Assembly: GCA_040954595.2 (NCBI GenBank)
Contig: CM082581.2
Coordinates: forward strand, 10,850,001 to 10,914,000
DNA: 64,000 nucleotides
Direction: 5' to 3'
Origin: Balanoglossus misakiensis
Taxonomy: Eukaryota; Hemichordata
Shown: piece by piece, positions 17,833 through 32,800 of the stretch
How positions within the stretch are numbered: position 1 is the first letter of the stretch
How the letters are laid out: the number at the start of each line of letters is the position of its first letter
The notes under the pieces: model-generated
What the model was told of the DNA's origin: nothing
What the model saw: only the letters and a program-made list of their open reading frames with translations
Database searches by the model: none
Position numbers and translations under genes: made by a program

Positions 17833-20800
17833 GATTATAAACAACTTTATGGAAAGTTTACATTTGATACATTTTTTGAAGGTTTACATTTGATACACTT
17901 TTGTAATAAAAAAGGTGATGAAATGACTCTGAAGGTGTTTGTTCTTATTCTTCTGAGAAAACCCAATAAATTCTGCAGCAAAATGTCTGCTTTGCACCGA
18001 AGTAGTTCACATTGCAACACGACACGTATGTGGACTTGACACGATTGTGATACAAATACTTTGAATAGCATTCAAGGTGGCCCAGGATTGAACTGTCCAT
18101 GCCCTTTGTGCAAAGTGTAATCTTGAGATTTCTTACCGCATTGATACCGGTATGTAGAATGTTGGTGTGGGGTGGAAGCCTTTCTTTAAGTGTTTGCTTT
18201 TCTTTTCCCCGACAATGCGAATAAACAAGGTGGTTGTGACATCATTCTTGGCATTGGTTCATAACTATGTGCTAGAAACCTAAAAATCAGGCAAATGGAA
18301 AAACTTCAAAATTGCAATATCTAAGGGCTTTTCAGTGCTACAAATCATCCAAGTTTGATTTATTTCCTACTGGTTTAACCTTAATCTGTCAACTATGGTG
18401 ACGGCCATTTGCAAGTGTCAGGGTATTACCAAGGTATTTTGAAGTGTAGCAAATACACAATCAAATATTTTGTGCCTGGTTTCTGATTTGTTATTTATGC
18501 AACAACCTTGAAAAAAATATTACTGGTGATCTGTTCACTGTTTTATCTCTTTCTGATTCATTTGTAACACAAATTATTTTGTTTTATTTCAAATATTTTG
18601 CGTCAGTTGTAATGAGGTGTAATTTTGTTTGAAATGAGTTGTTACTCAAAGGCACCTTGTTCAACTGGTTGCTGATAGTCTTCAATGGATTATCCGCTCT
18701 TTTACTGACCATTCTGTGATTTATTGATCACCAGTAAAACTTGTACTGGCCGACCGCAAATGCTTCACAGCCTTGTTGTACACCGGCATTGGTTTTTTAA
18801 TGGCTGCCTCGTAAAATTTCTATCTCAAGACTGGTGCACTGGGGACAGACGTGGCCTGACGTTCTTTTTATAAGTGGAAACGAGAGGTTCGTGTTTTTCT
18901 GGTCCATTGGCAGGCGCCAGGGGTCACCGTTTCCTTGCCATTTGCGGCAGTCAACAAGACCGTAATTGCATGCATGGGTTTCACTCCTGTTCTGGTAACC
19001 GGAGATACTACCCGCTTGATACTTCCATCTGGAATGTGCATGGCTGCGGATGGGGAGTGCACATCCTTTGCGTCATTGGTGGGAGGGTATTTAATCGGAA
19101 TGGTATACACGGCGCGATGACTGGCCTGGCAGCATTTGCAGATAATCAACTGAATTAGAAGATCAGAGTTTGGAATTCTGACATGGGACAAACAACTTTC
19201 TGGGGTTAACAACTGTGCTGTGCGACCTCCTTTCTGTTTTTAGTTTCTCCTGACTTCATTACTTTGACGAGGTTTGACCTTTCATTCACATCCAATTTCA
19301 GTGACCAATGTTTGCTGTTTCAATCAATTATATAGGTACATCAAAGCAGACTTGTCTGCTCTCCCACAAAACAAAACATTAAAATATTTTATTTTTCATA
19401 TTTTGTAACTCAAACATATCATGTATAGCTATGCAAATAAAATTGAATTAAAAAAGTGCCATTTTCCTAGCTTGTAAAATAGTTTTAAATTTGCTCATAT
19501 GTGTTTGCCAGTTGTAGGACTTGTACTTTCTATATTGTGCATGTTATGTATGGTTGATAAAAAAAATTTAAAATCTCCCCATGAGGGCGCTACACAAAAA
19601 GCCAATATATTTGTTCGCTTGGCCTGATAAGGTCATACAAGGGGCATTGTTGCATTGCTAATGTGCCACGACCTAGTTGGCAGTCGTTGGCACAGTCTTA
19701 AATATTCATGCAGGCTGTGATTCGATATGTGGTATTGCTATGCAAATGTATTTTCCCTAAATTCCCCAACCCCAAATAAATTATCACTGATTCAGTTAGC
19801 AGACATGAATAAAAATACCCCTTGAAACTCACCATTTGGTCCTCTGAAAAGGAACTAAAAAGAACTAGATCAATTATGCAAATTATATGAATGTAGGATA
19901 TATGTACACTGGGTTGTTTGTCAATTTGATGTATTATAATTCAGCATTCGTTTTATCAGTATGAGATATATACTTTGCAATTTTAAAGCTAAATTATATG
20001 TGATATGGTAGTAGAGAATAGTTGCACAAAAAATATAACTTGCATTTGCTGTGCAAATTTAATCTAACTGAACAGTGGGCAATCGATCATGCACATTGGC
20101 GTCTGCTGTGATAGTGTATAGCGATGGCGTCAACTGTTTTTCAGTGCAGCACGCAGGGCCATTAGTTCAGTTTCCAACAAGACTGTTTGAATAGAAACGA
20201 AGCTTATTTCATTACAGGACACTGGCGCAGAAAGGGGAAATGCTCCAGGGTTGCAGTTGACATTGCTGCCACGTCTTGCAAAAAAAAAAAAAAACATCTC
20301 CCCACATTTCTTCTTCAGCTGAACTGTTTTTGTATAATTTAATCAAAACAACAGGGCTGTGTGACATACATTCTGGTTTCCATGGAAAAGCGTGCATACA
20401 ATTATTGGATAATGTTGCAATCATCCATTTATTATCACCATGCTGTCAGATTTGTTAAGAATAAAATCTTAATAGAATAAATACATATTGTTTTGCGTTT
20501 TTTATCTGACTAAACTGGACCCTTTGTCCTCGATTTTATTTTTATTCTCTGTAATAATTTTTTCCTGAAATAAAATGGCATGTCATGAACACAGTAGAGT
20601 ACTGCACGACACAAAGAAAAATGTTAATGTAATTTTTATGCATAATAGACTCAAACAGTCTTAATTCAGTTTGAGTTTAAGATCACAATTGTTTGTTTGT
20701 TTGTTAGATCCTAGGCTTGTTTGTATTTAATAACATGATTAAAATACTGAATATGATCATGAAAATGACATTGGCAATATAAATCATCACCATTGCCATG

Positions 20801-23800
20801 GCAGCAATCAGGGACATGGAGTTATCATGTTTGGTCAGATCCATGAATATTAGGTCAAGGTCACTTTAAGTACAAAAGGGAAAGTGACGTCACTCATAGG
20901 GAACCTTCAAAATTATTTATTGAAAAAAAAATGGAAAATTGTCCCTGCCGAAAACAATGGTCTGAAAACAGCAGTGTTTATTTTTAAGGACAGCACATGG
21001 GAGACAATACCACTGAGAAGAAATCAGAATGAATCATGGGATATCTCCAGTACTGTGCAGTCTGCAACAAATTATTGTTTTTTTCAGTTGATTTTCCCCC
21101 GTAATTTACAAACTTTGCCACAGTAACCATGTATATGCCCCAGCAGAATGAATTTATCCACTTTATTGGCGATTCTTGGAGCTTGTCTGCTCTCTAAGTG
21201 CCTTGGCAGGGTCTAATGAAATCAGGTCGAAGTTCACTTCTTTGTTGGGTATTGCTTTTGTCGAAAATTGTAATTGCTGCTGGGTTTTGTGGAAAATTGC
21301 AGACGTGAGAGTGATGAGGCCATTTGTCGTCGAAGAAAAAAAAACCAAGCAATTTTCAGGGCCTGCTGGGGAAAGTGCCGTCGGACATTTTCAAGAAGCT
21401 TGATGATGTGTTGTAGCTTGTTAATTTCCTCTGTCCCACCAATCCCCCTTACTGTTTCTCATTTCTTTAAGTGCATTTGGCTAATGAAGCAACATGTGTC
21501 TGACCTTCGTATTGGACATCAATTATTTTCACACCGCACAGCGATCAATCCACTTGTCTCTTTCCTTAATATGATTGCATTCAACGCTGTCTGCTTTAAA
21601 ACCAATTTTAATACCTATAGCAGTTTGATAATCACATTTGATCATAAAATTTGAAAGAAAAATCTCACTTAGATGGGAAACATTCATTTTCTTGTGAATG
21701 CTGTATAATAACAATTAAACACTTTAATAAATCAGTAAGTTTGGGATGTATGCATTAATTTTCTGGATTCACTGACACACATGAGTGTGATATTTGTCAA
21801 AAATGTGCAGTAGAAACTGCCTGTCCAATCTCATGATTTCTGGCACAGCGAAGGTGAATTTGCAGATTTTGTGGGAAATGTAGATAAAAAGTCAATAAAA
21901 TCAAGGTATTGTGCCCAATTTTGCTTTTGTCTAGTCTTGTACTTGTAATATGGTTGTTAAAAGACTAACAAGTGTATGTGCACAATTATGAGGAAGGGGT
22001 GTCATTGAACATCTCATTACGGAACTAATCCTTTTGCTGATATATTGTGAAAAAGCCCCCCCCCCCCCTCCCCCCATCACCACGAGTCCTGCAGCAAAGG
22101 TTAAACACTATGTTGCCACATTGAAATAACTCCCTTCATCTTTTGTTAGTTCATGCTAATGAGGTTCTAAGTTTTGTGATTCAATATGTCATCCTTGAGA
22201 TGCAGCGTCAAAAGTTTTTATGAGATTGTCTGGAACAAACAGAGAGAGAGAGGGGGGGGGGGGGGGAGAGTAAGCGTCCTGTTTCTATTGACCTTGCATG
22301 AGGAAATCAAAGAGAGATTGAAATCGGATATGCAGACCCTAAATTGCGTCCATCATCTTCCTCAAGGATGTCATTAACATATCCGTATCAGGAATGATAC
22401 TGGGATTGGTGTACATGGTTTCGTTAACAGGTTGATAATGCTTTTACACATAGAGATTTATTGCACATGATGGAGTTAATAATTCTATTCTGTGTTATGT
22501 TTTGTTCTGGTGAACTTTGTAATTAAGAGCTGGAAATTTGATTCTGTATTGATTTAAGTGCAGGCAAAATTTGCCATATAATGGCTTGAAAATTTAAAGA
22601 CTTAGTTTTTCTTCTCCTCGTCTTGGGTAACTGACCTAGTTGCTTAGAATAAAAGGTGTTCATTAAGAAAATGGTGACATGATACGTTACAGCCATTTTT
22701 AACAATTTGCTTTTCATTCGATTCTTAATGTCAACCGTTAAGTAAAACTGTTTTATCGAGAGTATAATTGCATATAAAACCTTGCAAGTAATGAATTACC
22801 ATATTTGCACAGGAAATATCAAAGACATGTAGTGAACAATATCACTTCAAAACAAAAAGTTCCTTTTTGCACTCTCAAAAGTCATATTTTTTTAACCTTT
22901 CCTTTTTTTGTAGGTTGATAAACTTTGTGTTGTTCTTTTGATGTTGTTGTTGTTGTTTGCTTATCCTTGTAAGTATCTGATTTCTTTGTCTGTTTTAGAC
23001 GTCTGGCTGCAGTGTTTCCGTGACAGGCTGAGATTAGTCTTTGATTTGTTAGGTAGCTAACTCTGAAGGACATCAATTATTGCTTTATTAGCTCTGGTTA
23101 GCTTTAAGAAAGCCTGCATGTTTAATATCATTAAAACAATCTCATGTATGAGATGTCCTTGCTTCAGTCATTGAACCAAACCCTGGGAGGTTTGTTCAAC
23201 TGTTTATAGGATGATGGGGAAGGGCAGGTGGTTTGATATCAGAGGGACAATGACTCAGAGAATATTTCTGTTATTCTGCAACAAGAGGAGGCCGTAACTT
23301 TTTTGTATGGTTGTAAAAATTACAGATATCTCTTCTCGATTCGAAACGTTTAAGAGTATTTGCTGTGGCATGGTTTTAGATTGAATGAGTTAAGCACAAG
23401 CACATAAACGGGGTATTACTCCCCCCTCCTCCCGGTAAAGCCTTCTGATCGATCACAGTTTATCCTTCCTTTATTCCATTCACTCTGTTACATGGAAACC
23501 GTTTCCAAGTGCTGAGAACTTTGCGTATACGAGAATGCAGAAGAGCTGGCTAGTTGCCATGCGGATCTTATCTGCAACTAAAAAGAGATGATGTACTGAA
23601 AGGCTATAAATATCTAATGTTATTTTTGAGTGCATGATAAAAAAATCTTAGACACAACTCTAGCTATGGTTAGGTACTTGGATGGCTTTGCAGGTCAACT
23701 TTGAAATTTTGGATCATTTAATAACATTTTGTATCATAAGGAACAAATGATGCAAAGCTAACTAAAATATAAAGGCAATTGAACACATGCATTTGTCAAC

Positions 23801-26800
23801 AAGCATAAAGGAGTACTCCACCTGGACATGCAGACAGCTAGTCTAACATTATTTTTTGTTTGCACAGACAGATTGTAAAGTACTGCGTGAATCTTGCATA
23901 ACATGGTGTCCTTGTCAGGTGACATGACATGTGGGATTGTGGGCTTTGGCGCAAAGGGATTGTGAAGCTCACATGTTTGGACCAATGATGCTTTTAAACT
24001 AAAGGCACTTGGAAACAATAGCATGCAACAAGTACTTGAATTAGCCAATGTGAATAATCCCTGTGGTGCGCGGCATGTATCTGAATGTGAGAACTGAACA
24101 CTGCCTGGGTATTAGTGAAGATCACAACATTGCCAGTTTGATTTTGCAAATTAGATAGATTGATGGACGCGTGTTTGGTAGCTCTGGCCGGTCGCTAGCT
24201 GCTGAGCAGCAAAAACCGATGGCTTAAAGGGATTTCTTATCGCTTGCAAATTATTGTTAGACCCTAAATGGGATTACACTCAGCCGCAGGGCCACTTTAG
24301 AAACAGGTAGATGTATTTTCTCAAATTGACTTGAATGTCAAAGACTGACCAATTATCTGACAAGTATAGGGCGGTTCGCATTAGCATATGGTTTTATTAG
24401 CACACGTTGTAGTGTGCGCCATTATAAATCTTACATTTCTTGTTAAACTGGGGAGGATATTTGCCTTGTGATAATCAGGCATGTAGTTTGCACACCTTGG
24501 TAACCCAATCTTTGTACGTACTACATCCTCATGGTTCAGCCATCCATCGTGCTGAGTCAGCATTATTGCCATGTGATCCCAACCATTTGTCACTAGTCTT
24601 TGACAGAAACAGGTAATCAGGATGCATGCATTATAAACAGCGAGCGATCAATGACCTTTCTTTGGACAGTCAGTCAATCTGCTGAGATCCAGGGTCCGTA
24701 CTGGCCCGGCCAGTAGTCGACTCCAGGTTTCTGCCACCACATGCACTAGCTGATGGGTTTGTGGTTTGTCATCGCTATGTTCCAGTCTTATGTGTGATAC
24801 TGTTAATTTAATCGTGAAAATTCCCAAAAATTCAAACAACTGAATTAATAAAATGGGTCGAGAAGCGAAAGAAAAATGGCCGTTTGATAATTGTATCAAT
24901 GATATATATTTTTTATCCTCTGAGAATTAACATGTGGAAATTGTGGAAAACTGCTTCTGATAGGGACAGTCTGTCGCCAGGATAAATGCCTGTGTGTAAA
25001 TAATCAGGTATTAAATGTACACAATGAGGAAATGTTCTCAACAGTAAAGTCATGCAGGCTGCAGCTTGTGTTTGGTTTGGGTAGAATTAATGGCACCTCT
25101 CTGTCTTGGACAGGAGTGGGTTATTTGTAAATGGTTTTCCCATAATTTCCTACAAGGATTCTAATCACTTATCATGGTTGCTAAGAAGAATTGCTATTAA
25201 AGTCAGTGAAAGTTTTTTTATTATCTTTGAATGAGAAGAAACAGATAACGCACGTACCATATAGAAACTTGCGGACTTCAATTTCTTGCACCTTTGCAAG
25301 GCGAGTGATATATGTCACAGATATGTAACTTTATTTCAAAACGTGTTGGTTCTTGTAAACATGCGCTGAATTTGCTTGGAACTTCCAGTCGTTTGAATTA
25401 GCATTTACCATGCACCTTGCACAATACAGAAGACTGAAGTGGTAGTTTAGGGTGGGGGGGGGGGAGAAATTGACAGCCTTAGATTCCACTAAACTCAAGG
25501 ATGGCTGTTACCCCAAAGCAAGCAGGGGTGGAGCATTTTATCCTTGATCACAAGGATGCAACAGCAGAAAATTTGATGGAAGGTAATGGGTATACCTTAG
25601 TATATACTCTCCATTGAAAAAAAATCTACAATGCTATAAGGTCATTATAATCAGGTCATTCACCCTAGTGTAATTAATTATTCATCAGAAATCCTGGGTC
25701 AGCGATAGAGTACACCTTCAGAATGTCAGTGTGTGTGTTTTAGGAGGCAATTATCTGCCAGAGTTTTTTCGTATCATTGATTCTACAGTTCAGTATATAG
25801 CCACAACATCTGCAGGTGACATATTTGACAGAGTTAAAAATCTTTTACTGCTGGAAAATAAAGAAAAACCTCAGTGTACTCAACTTCATTTTGTTAAAAC
25901 TCAACTTGATATTTTTCTGTATAAATTACATGAATTTCAATGGCATTTTTGCAACTCTGACTAGTATAGCCTCAAATTCTACCATTTGAAATAAATCTTT
26001 GATAAAAAAAGCATATATACTTTGATGTTCCCAAGTTATAGGAATTTGTAAATGTTAAAATCATTGATCGGTGTCATTCTACTTCACACACATCTGTTTA
26101 TAGATTTGAAAAATACAAATAAATCAGATATCCTAATTTTTTTGTTGATCAGTTTATTTTCACTGCTACCTTCACACACGTTTGTTATTCATAGCTGTTT
26201 AACGCACCGAATTTGATGAATCTTTTCCCACCATCTACGCCAGTCTGCATGGTATTCAAATTTTTCCATATAATTGCCGTCAATGTCACTGCAAGTTAAT
26301 TTGAAAGTCAGCGCGTGCAGGCCCATATCCCATTCGGCATTGTCTCATGGCAGCGAGAATTGTTTGGCAATCACTTTTGTCTTAGGGATTAACCGTCTAA
26401 ACTGTTCTTCTCCATTCCATGCAAGATTTATGGCCCAGTCTGAAGCATCAAGGCTAGAACTCCATGCCCATGATGCAGTGTGTGGGCTATCACTCCCTAG
26501 CTGCATGATCAGTGGGTGACTGACCCCTCCCCCCTCCCATACTGAGAGGGGGTTGCATGCATGCTTCCTGCGCATGGCTGGCCCAGAGTGCTTTGTTTTC
26601 AAAACACCAGTAAGCAGCTGTAAATATCACAGATGTAATTTCTCTGTACTGCAATAAAAAAATGCTCAAGGCAGACAAAAAAAGTTGAATTTTTGTCTTT
26701 TATTCATTAAAATATGTTGAATGCATTAATTGCTGTTTGTGTGGGCTTATAATTTCTTCCAAGAAAGTCAGTTTGATGCCATTTGATTTGAAATCAACTT

Positions 26801-29800
26801 CCATTACATGTCATGCAGTACATTGGAAATTTAATTTATCCTCATTTATCACGTCTAGTGATCTTTTTCTATCAAAAAAAGTGAAAAATTTTGAAAAGCT
26901 TCTGTCATATGAAAGATTCAAAAGCTATATGCAGCAGGTTTTGAAGAAAAGTTGCAGAAACTGAGGCACAGTAAGACTTACATTGCGGCACTTTGTTTAA
27001 TTACTGCTCCCTGGTGATGTCTGTCCACTCATCTGGAGGTCACTGACCCCCTGGCTATCTTTAGCCAGCACTAATTAAAACTGCACTCATAATCGGGCTG
27101 GTAGGTGACTTATGTCCACAGTGCAGTGGACATGTGATCATGATGGACACTGCATGGCCGTCTCATGACCACAACCGAGTGCTAGCTGCTCTACCTTTAT
27201 TTGTGTTGAACCCTATATTTTACATAGACTTGCATAATTGTCCAATTTCCCATGAAAGTTTTTTTTCACTACTCAGTCATAGGATTATAATCTTGAATGG
27301 GAAATGCATGCTTTCAATTAGTTAATTTGATGTTCAGTAAATTTCCCATGGATAAAGTTTTGTGAATTTTAAGGAATCAACTCTTGTTTAATTTGTTGTA
27401 GGTAGGTAGTGAATAAGAATTTTGTATTGAATGTTTGCTGCACCAAATTAATGCTATATATTAAATTAAAAAAAGAAACAGTAAAGAAATCATTTTGTGC
27501 TGTTTAGTTTTGAAAGAATGGAATTAAATGCACATCGAAAAACTTGATGGCACTATTTTGGAGGAAGATAAATGCTGCGGCTGATGCAACAAGATTGATG
27601 GTTTTGTACGTTTTGCATTCCCATTCTTGGCCAACAATAACAGATGTAATGTCCGCACCTTTAAAGGCAAAAATGATGCAACAGGAGAGGATTGAAAAAA
27701 AACAAGATTTGTATACTGCCTTGACTTAAAATCTGACCTGACGCTGAATATAATTAGACCCGAGGCTCCCAGGCCAGACGCATGCACTGCACACATGGTG
27801 CAGTAGACCCTTAAAAAAATTGTGCATTTTCATTGGCTGTTTCGTGGCATGGGCTGATCGCTTCCAACCAATCGCTGGGGAATTCTCAAATAGCCTGCTC
27901 ATGGTCATGGTCACGTAGACTATGATGAACCCCAGGAGAAAAATGTAAAATATTATCTATGGAGAATTTGTCAACAATTTCTTGTATAACAGAGTGAAAT
28001 TATTACCAATATAATATGTCATGTTATGAATTCTTTCTGTTAAATCAAGTGTGAGCCAACTAGACAAATGGTAAATTCACGCACAGCTAAGTATATATGT
28101 ATAATATTATCAAAACTTACACATGATCACCTTAATAATTGGTTATTTTGCAGCGTCAAATCTTCATATGGGTTGCACACATGATTGCCAGACAGAATAT
28201 TTGGCAAAAATATCCTGTGGATCATTCTTAGTTGTTTGTTTGCTTGTGTGTGTGTGTGTGTGTATGTGTCTCTCTCCCCCTCTGTGCGGAAAAAGCTCAA
28301 AAGTTAACAAAACAAGAGTATATTTATTAAGATATAGACAAATGCCATTTTCATATGTACATGTACCTTGTTTTTCACCAAGCGGCAGGTTTTGCATAAT
28401 ATTATCTGTTAAAAGGACTCCACATCAAAAGGACGTTGACTCCACATCTATTGATTGACAGAGGATCATTGACATTGTTGGTGATTCCCTTTGGTGCTAT
28501 ATATCCCATGATGCACTGTGGATTTCACCAGACATAGAAAACAAGCTAATTGACCTTAGAAATGACCTTGTAGTGCATAGTTCCAAGCCATGGTAGTCAT
28601 ATACCCTGGGTCTTGAGTTCCAATCCCAAGTACAGCCTCAAGCTGCTTGAATGCCCCACAGCATGCACTATCATTAGAATGAAACTATTCTGTCACTTGT
28701 ATTCTGTCACTGTTTAAAGCAAGAATTTTTTTTTACATTCTATCGTCAATTAAAGGCACAATATTTTGTCTTTATCCTTGCAAACGAAGACAGTACAGTA
28801 TTTCTTTTCATCTAGTTCGTGACCACCTTTGGTGTTATTGAGTGATTGCTGGTCATCAAAAGGACACGTCCCTTCCTTGCTTTTTTCCTCATTCTGATCA
28901 CCACTGCTTCACGTGGTGTTGCATCACCCTGACCTGGTGTACGTGCACATGCTCACCCAAAGTGCAGAGGATCTGTTGGCAATCTCAGCATTTTGTTGTA
29001 TGGTTTAACGACAGACCACTCAAGAAGGCCCGAGTCAACTCCTAGTGTCAGCTGTCTGGAATATCTGACCAAATGTTCAACTTAATGAAGCCCCTTTTAG
29101 GCAACATAATAGTATGGAATAGGTTAGGTACACAAACACAAAATTTCACAAACTTGTAAAACTTGAAATGTTTGAAAAAAAGTGTAGTTGTTGTTTTTTT
29201 TGTTTTTTTTAGAAATTCAGTCATCTCAACCAGAATGAAGGAAATAATTGTTTAATTATACTGTAAATAGCCAAAAAGGATGTATTATTTCGATGAAAGA
29301 ATGATTTTTGGTCTAAAGACACTTTTTGTCACAAAACGATTGTATGCAAAATATCTTAGTCATTTCCCATTAATTTTCATGTGTAGTGACCGTGTTTTTC
29401 ATGCTGTATTTCCTGAGGTGAGGTCATGGTATTCTCCCTCAATGTCACTTCACACTCACCACTCCTGCTTCACGTGTTATTACATCAGCCAGACTGACTT
29501 TGTAACATGTTAGAGGTTATGAGCATGTCTCTTATTTTACCCGACAGGCCAGCAGAGCAGAAAAATGGACAAAAACTGCAAAAGGGGAGAGGGCATGGAA
29601 GAATCCATTGGAAACAATATTGATCGATTTGCCAGATTTGCATCCCTCGAGATCTTGGTGATCACTCCCTGAGCGTGTGCTCACACCTCACCCCCCTGCT
29701 TTTGCGACAACAGTGGAATATCCCAAACTTTAATAACAAATGGTTATATTGGAAGCAATATCAAACCTAAGGGAAGGATGCTTCTGAAGGTCCCCCAGTT

Positions 29801-32800
29801 GCCCTTGACCGTGCCGTCTGTACAGAGATGCGTCTCAGTTCAATGTTCTGAACTTGATATCAGCTGATTTCACCGTGTTTGTCAGCATGGTGAATGCATG
29901 CATAGCTCATATCCAGCAGCTTTGATGAGCCGCCCCTTGCAGTCAAGTTTTAATACGTCATTCAACCAGACTGCAAACAGAAAACAAATCAGTTTGGCGT
30001 TCTGTTCTTATATAAAAGAAAACGGTAAATTGGGAGTTATTGACATTTTCCATTAAGAATGAGTAAAACTGCATTCAACTAGTGTCTTTCAGTTGCAGAT
30101 TTCAAAGTGTATTATATTTGTAAATATCAAAGAGTTACTTGTACAAATAAAGAATTTAAGCGTCTAACACTAGATCAATATTGTGTCACACTGTTTTCAC
30201 TTATAAGGGATATAGTACTTTTTCCCCACTCATTTTGCACTTTTCCAGTTTCTGAAAATCTGTCAGCAGTTCTGACAAGCCTCGATTAATTCTGCACAGA
30301 TCAATACCAGTCAAAAGTGATTCTGCATTGTTTTTCTTTACAACAAAATAGGTGTGCAACCTTATACAAACACTAACAATTGCAGTCACTTTTAACTGTT
30401 AAAAAAATGATAAACCCTAAAAGGAAAATTTATCCTTTATCAGTTGATATCTTACTCTGAGGTCAGCAATTTTGAGCCCCAATTGTCAACGGTATTTCCT
30501 AAATCTTTTCCCAGAGTATCATTCTTTTTCCTTTCACTTTCTATATAATTTCAAGGCAATGAAGTCCTATTGGCATCCCATCCCCAAACTATTGAAAACC
30601 ACACCCATTGTAATATCCTTGAACATGCTCTGCATAAATGTACATATAATAACCATATGTTTCTTCTGTCTGAGCTGTTTTTGTATGTTGATCAGCCAGG
30701 TCCTTGGGAAATGTTAAATGTGCAGGGCAAGTAGGTTGGATGTTGTCTGAAATTCTTGTTTTAACAAAATAGTCAGCAACATTTCTTAGCTACAGTTTAA
30801 ATTTAATATTTTCTTACAGCTGCCCTGAGATCTACACCAGTCACGTTCACAATCACCCACAATTCCCCTGCCAAACTGTCTCCGCTCCTATTTCCATGCA
30901 AATTAGGCAGAACCTTGAGGAATATGAATATGCAAGGCGTGTTTGCCACCCCAGCTCAATAAAGTCATCAACCTGAAGCCTTGAATATCTCTACCAAAAG
31001 ATTATCACCTGGACAGGAATCGCCCAGATGCTAAAATGCAAATAAACAAAGTGAGAATTGTTGGGGTTTGGGCTGTCGAACTAATATATTTCTGAATCTT
31101 TTCAATCAACAGTTTTGAGGGTCAATATGATGCTTTGGTTAAATATTGGCCTTTTCTGCTAAATATTGTTTAACCAGTTAGCAGATAACATCACTAATTT
31201 TGAATCATTTGGATGCGCAAGTGGCAATGATCTTTGACTCACAGGTGTTCACCTGCTGAGGACACAAGGCAAGACAGAAATTTTTGATAGAGACCAACTT
31301 AATTAAGCTGCCTGAGATAGCAAGCATCTCTCTCTCTCTCTCCCTGTGAAATATTACACACAGTAGCCTTGGAAACTACTTAGCAGGGTACTTGTGCCAA
31401 CATGTGCAAGGTCTAACACAGTCAAATTTGTGAACATGCACGCATGTTTATATCAGCATGTATATAACTTTTATATCAGCCACTGTCAGCTAATTAAATA
31501 CAGAAGGTATTGGTCTTTTGCGAGTATTGAAAATTGATGAGTTTCCCAATTGTATTTTATCATAAACTATTTTTGATGTTGCTCTTTCAAATGCAGTCTT
31601 AACCTGATCAAATGGATAAAGACTGTATCTGAAAAAACATCTCTGCTATTGCAAATAATAGTAGAGTGAAGTTAACTCTTCTTCAGTTCTTTTAAGGATC
31701 ACTAATTGCCACAGGAAAGTTTTGATTTTAATGATGGTGTGATTTTAATGGCTAAAAGATCAATTGGTATAAATTGATGGTCAACAATGGTGGGAAATAA
31801 TAACACATGCCACTATAATCCCATTCAGGGTTATAATCAATGGACTTGAAGGCCTGTGACCATCCATAGTGAAGAGGTGGCGTGTTTGTATATGGCCCTA
31901 TCCTGAGCTTGAATTGCATTATAATTAAATGACTATACACAGTACATACAAATCATGGTATTGTCCTTGCTATTAAGAGCAACAATATCAGCATTTTAGG
32001 AGGTTCGACCTTCCGCAACATTCCTGATGATCATCTTCTTCATCTCCGTATGACTTAATTGCTAGTATTAAAATTTGTTTGACTTGTTTGTATTTTCTTG
32101 TTTGTTTGTGATGTTCATTATGGTACTTTTGCTTTTTACTATACAAACAAAGGAACAGCAAATAACTTTTACTAGGGATATACTAGATATTCAGTGGCTG
32201 ATCTTAACAAACATGTAGCGATCAAGTTACAGAACAACAAAATCAAACAAGAATCTCGAGACCTGCATGTAGCCAAAAAGGTAAAAATGCACCTGTTTAT
32301 TGGCGTCAGTCAGTATTAGTTTCAACTGTGCATTGCCATAAAGACCCTGGTTGCAAACACCTGACAAAAGATTACCCCGAGTAAAATATCACACCATCAT
32401 CAGATCCATAAGGTCCCTAAAGTGAATGTGACTTAAGACACAGTCCCGCTTGGTGAATATAATTTACAGGGTGTTATCTTTCTCATGTATCAAGATGGGA
32501 CCTTCACAGCAACTGTCAGAGGAATCTAATACATTTACTAATTACTGACGCCATGTATGACGTAGTTTGTGTTCAGGGCCTGAGACTTATATATCCGGCA
32601 CATATTGTGCACTAACCCATGGCAGGTAGATTGTAATCATGCAACGTTGACATTAGATTAACTATTGGTCGCTATGACGATATTTTTCCGGTAAATGCAT
32701 GCTTGACTTAACCCTGTCTTTGATCGAGTCTCCAGGAGTATTTGTAGGGTACGTACTACTTATTGAGAGAAACACTCATGGCGCCTGTACAGGCTTTGCA

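Noticed and set aside
28560-28650. tRNA-derived SINE remnant suggested by a B-box-like GAGTTCCAATCCC
   Set aside because: No convincing A box at the right spacing and no tail or target duplication seen.
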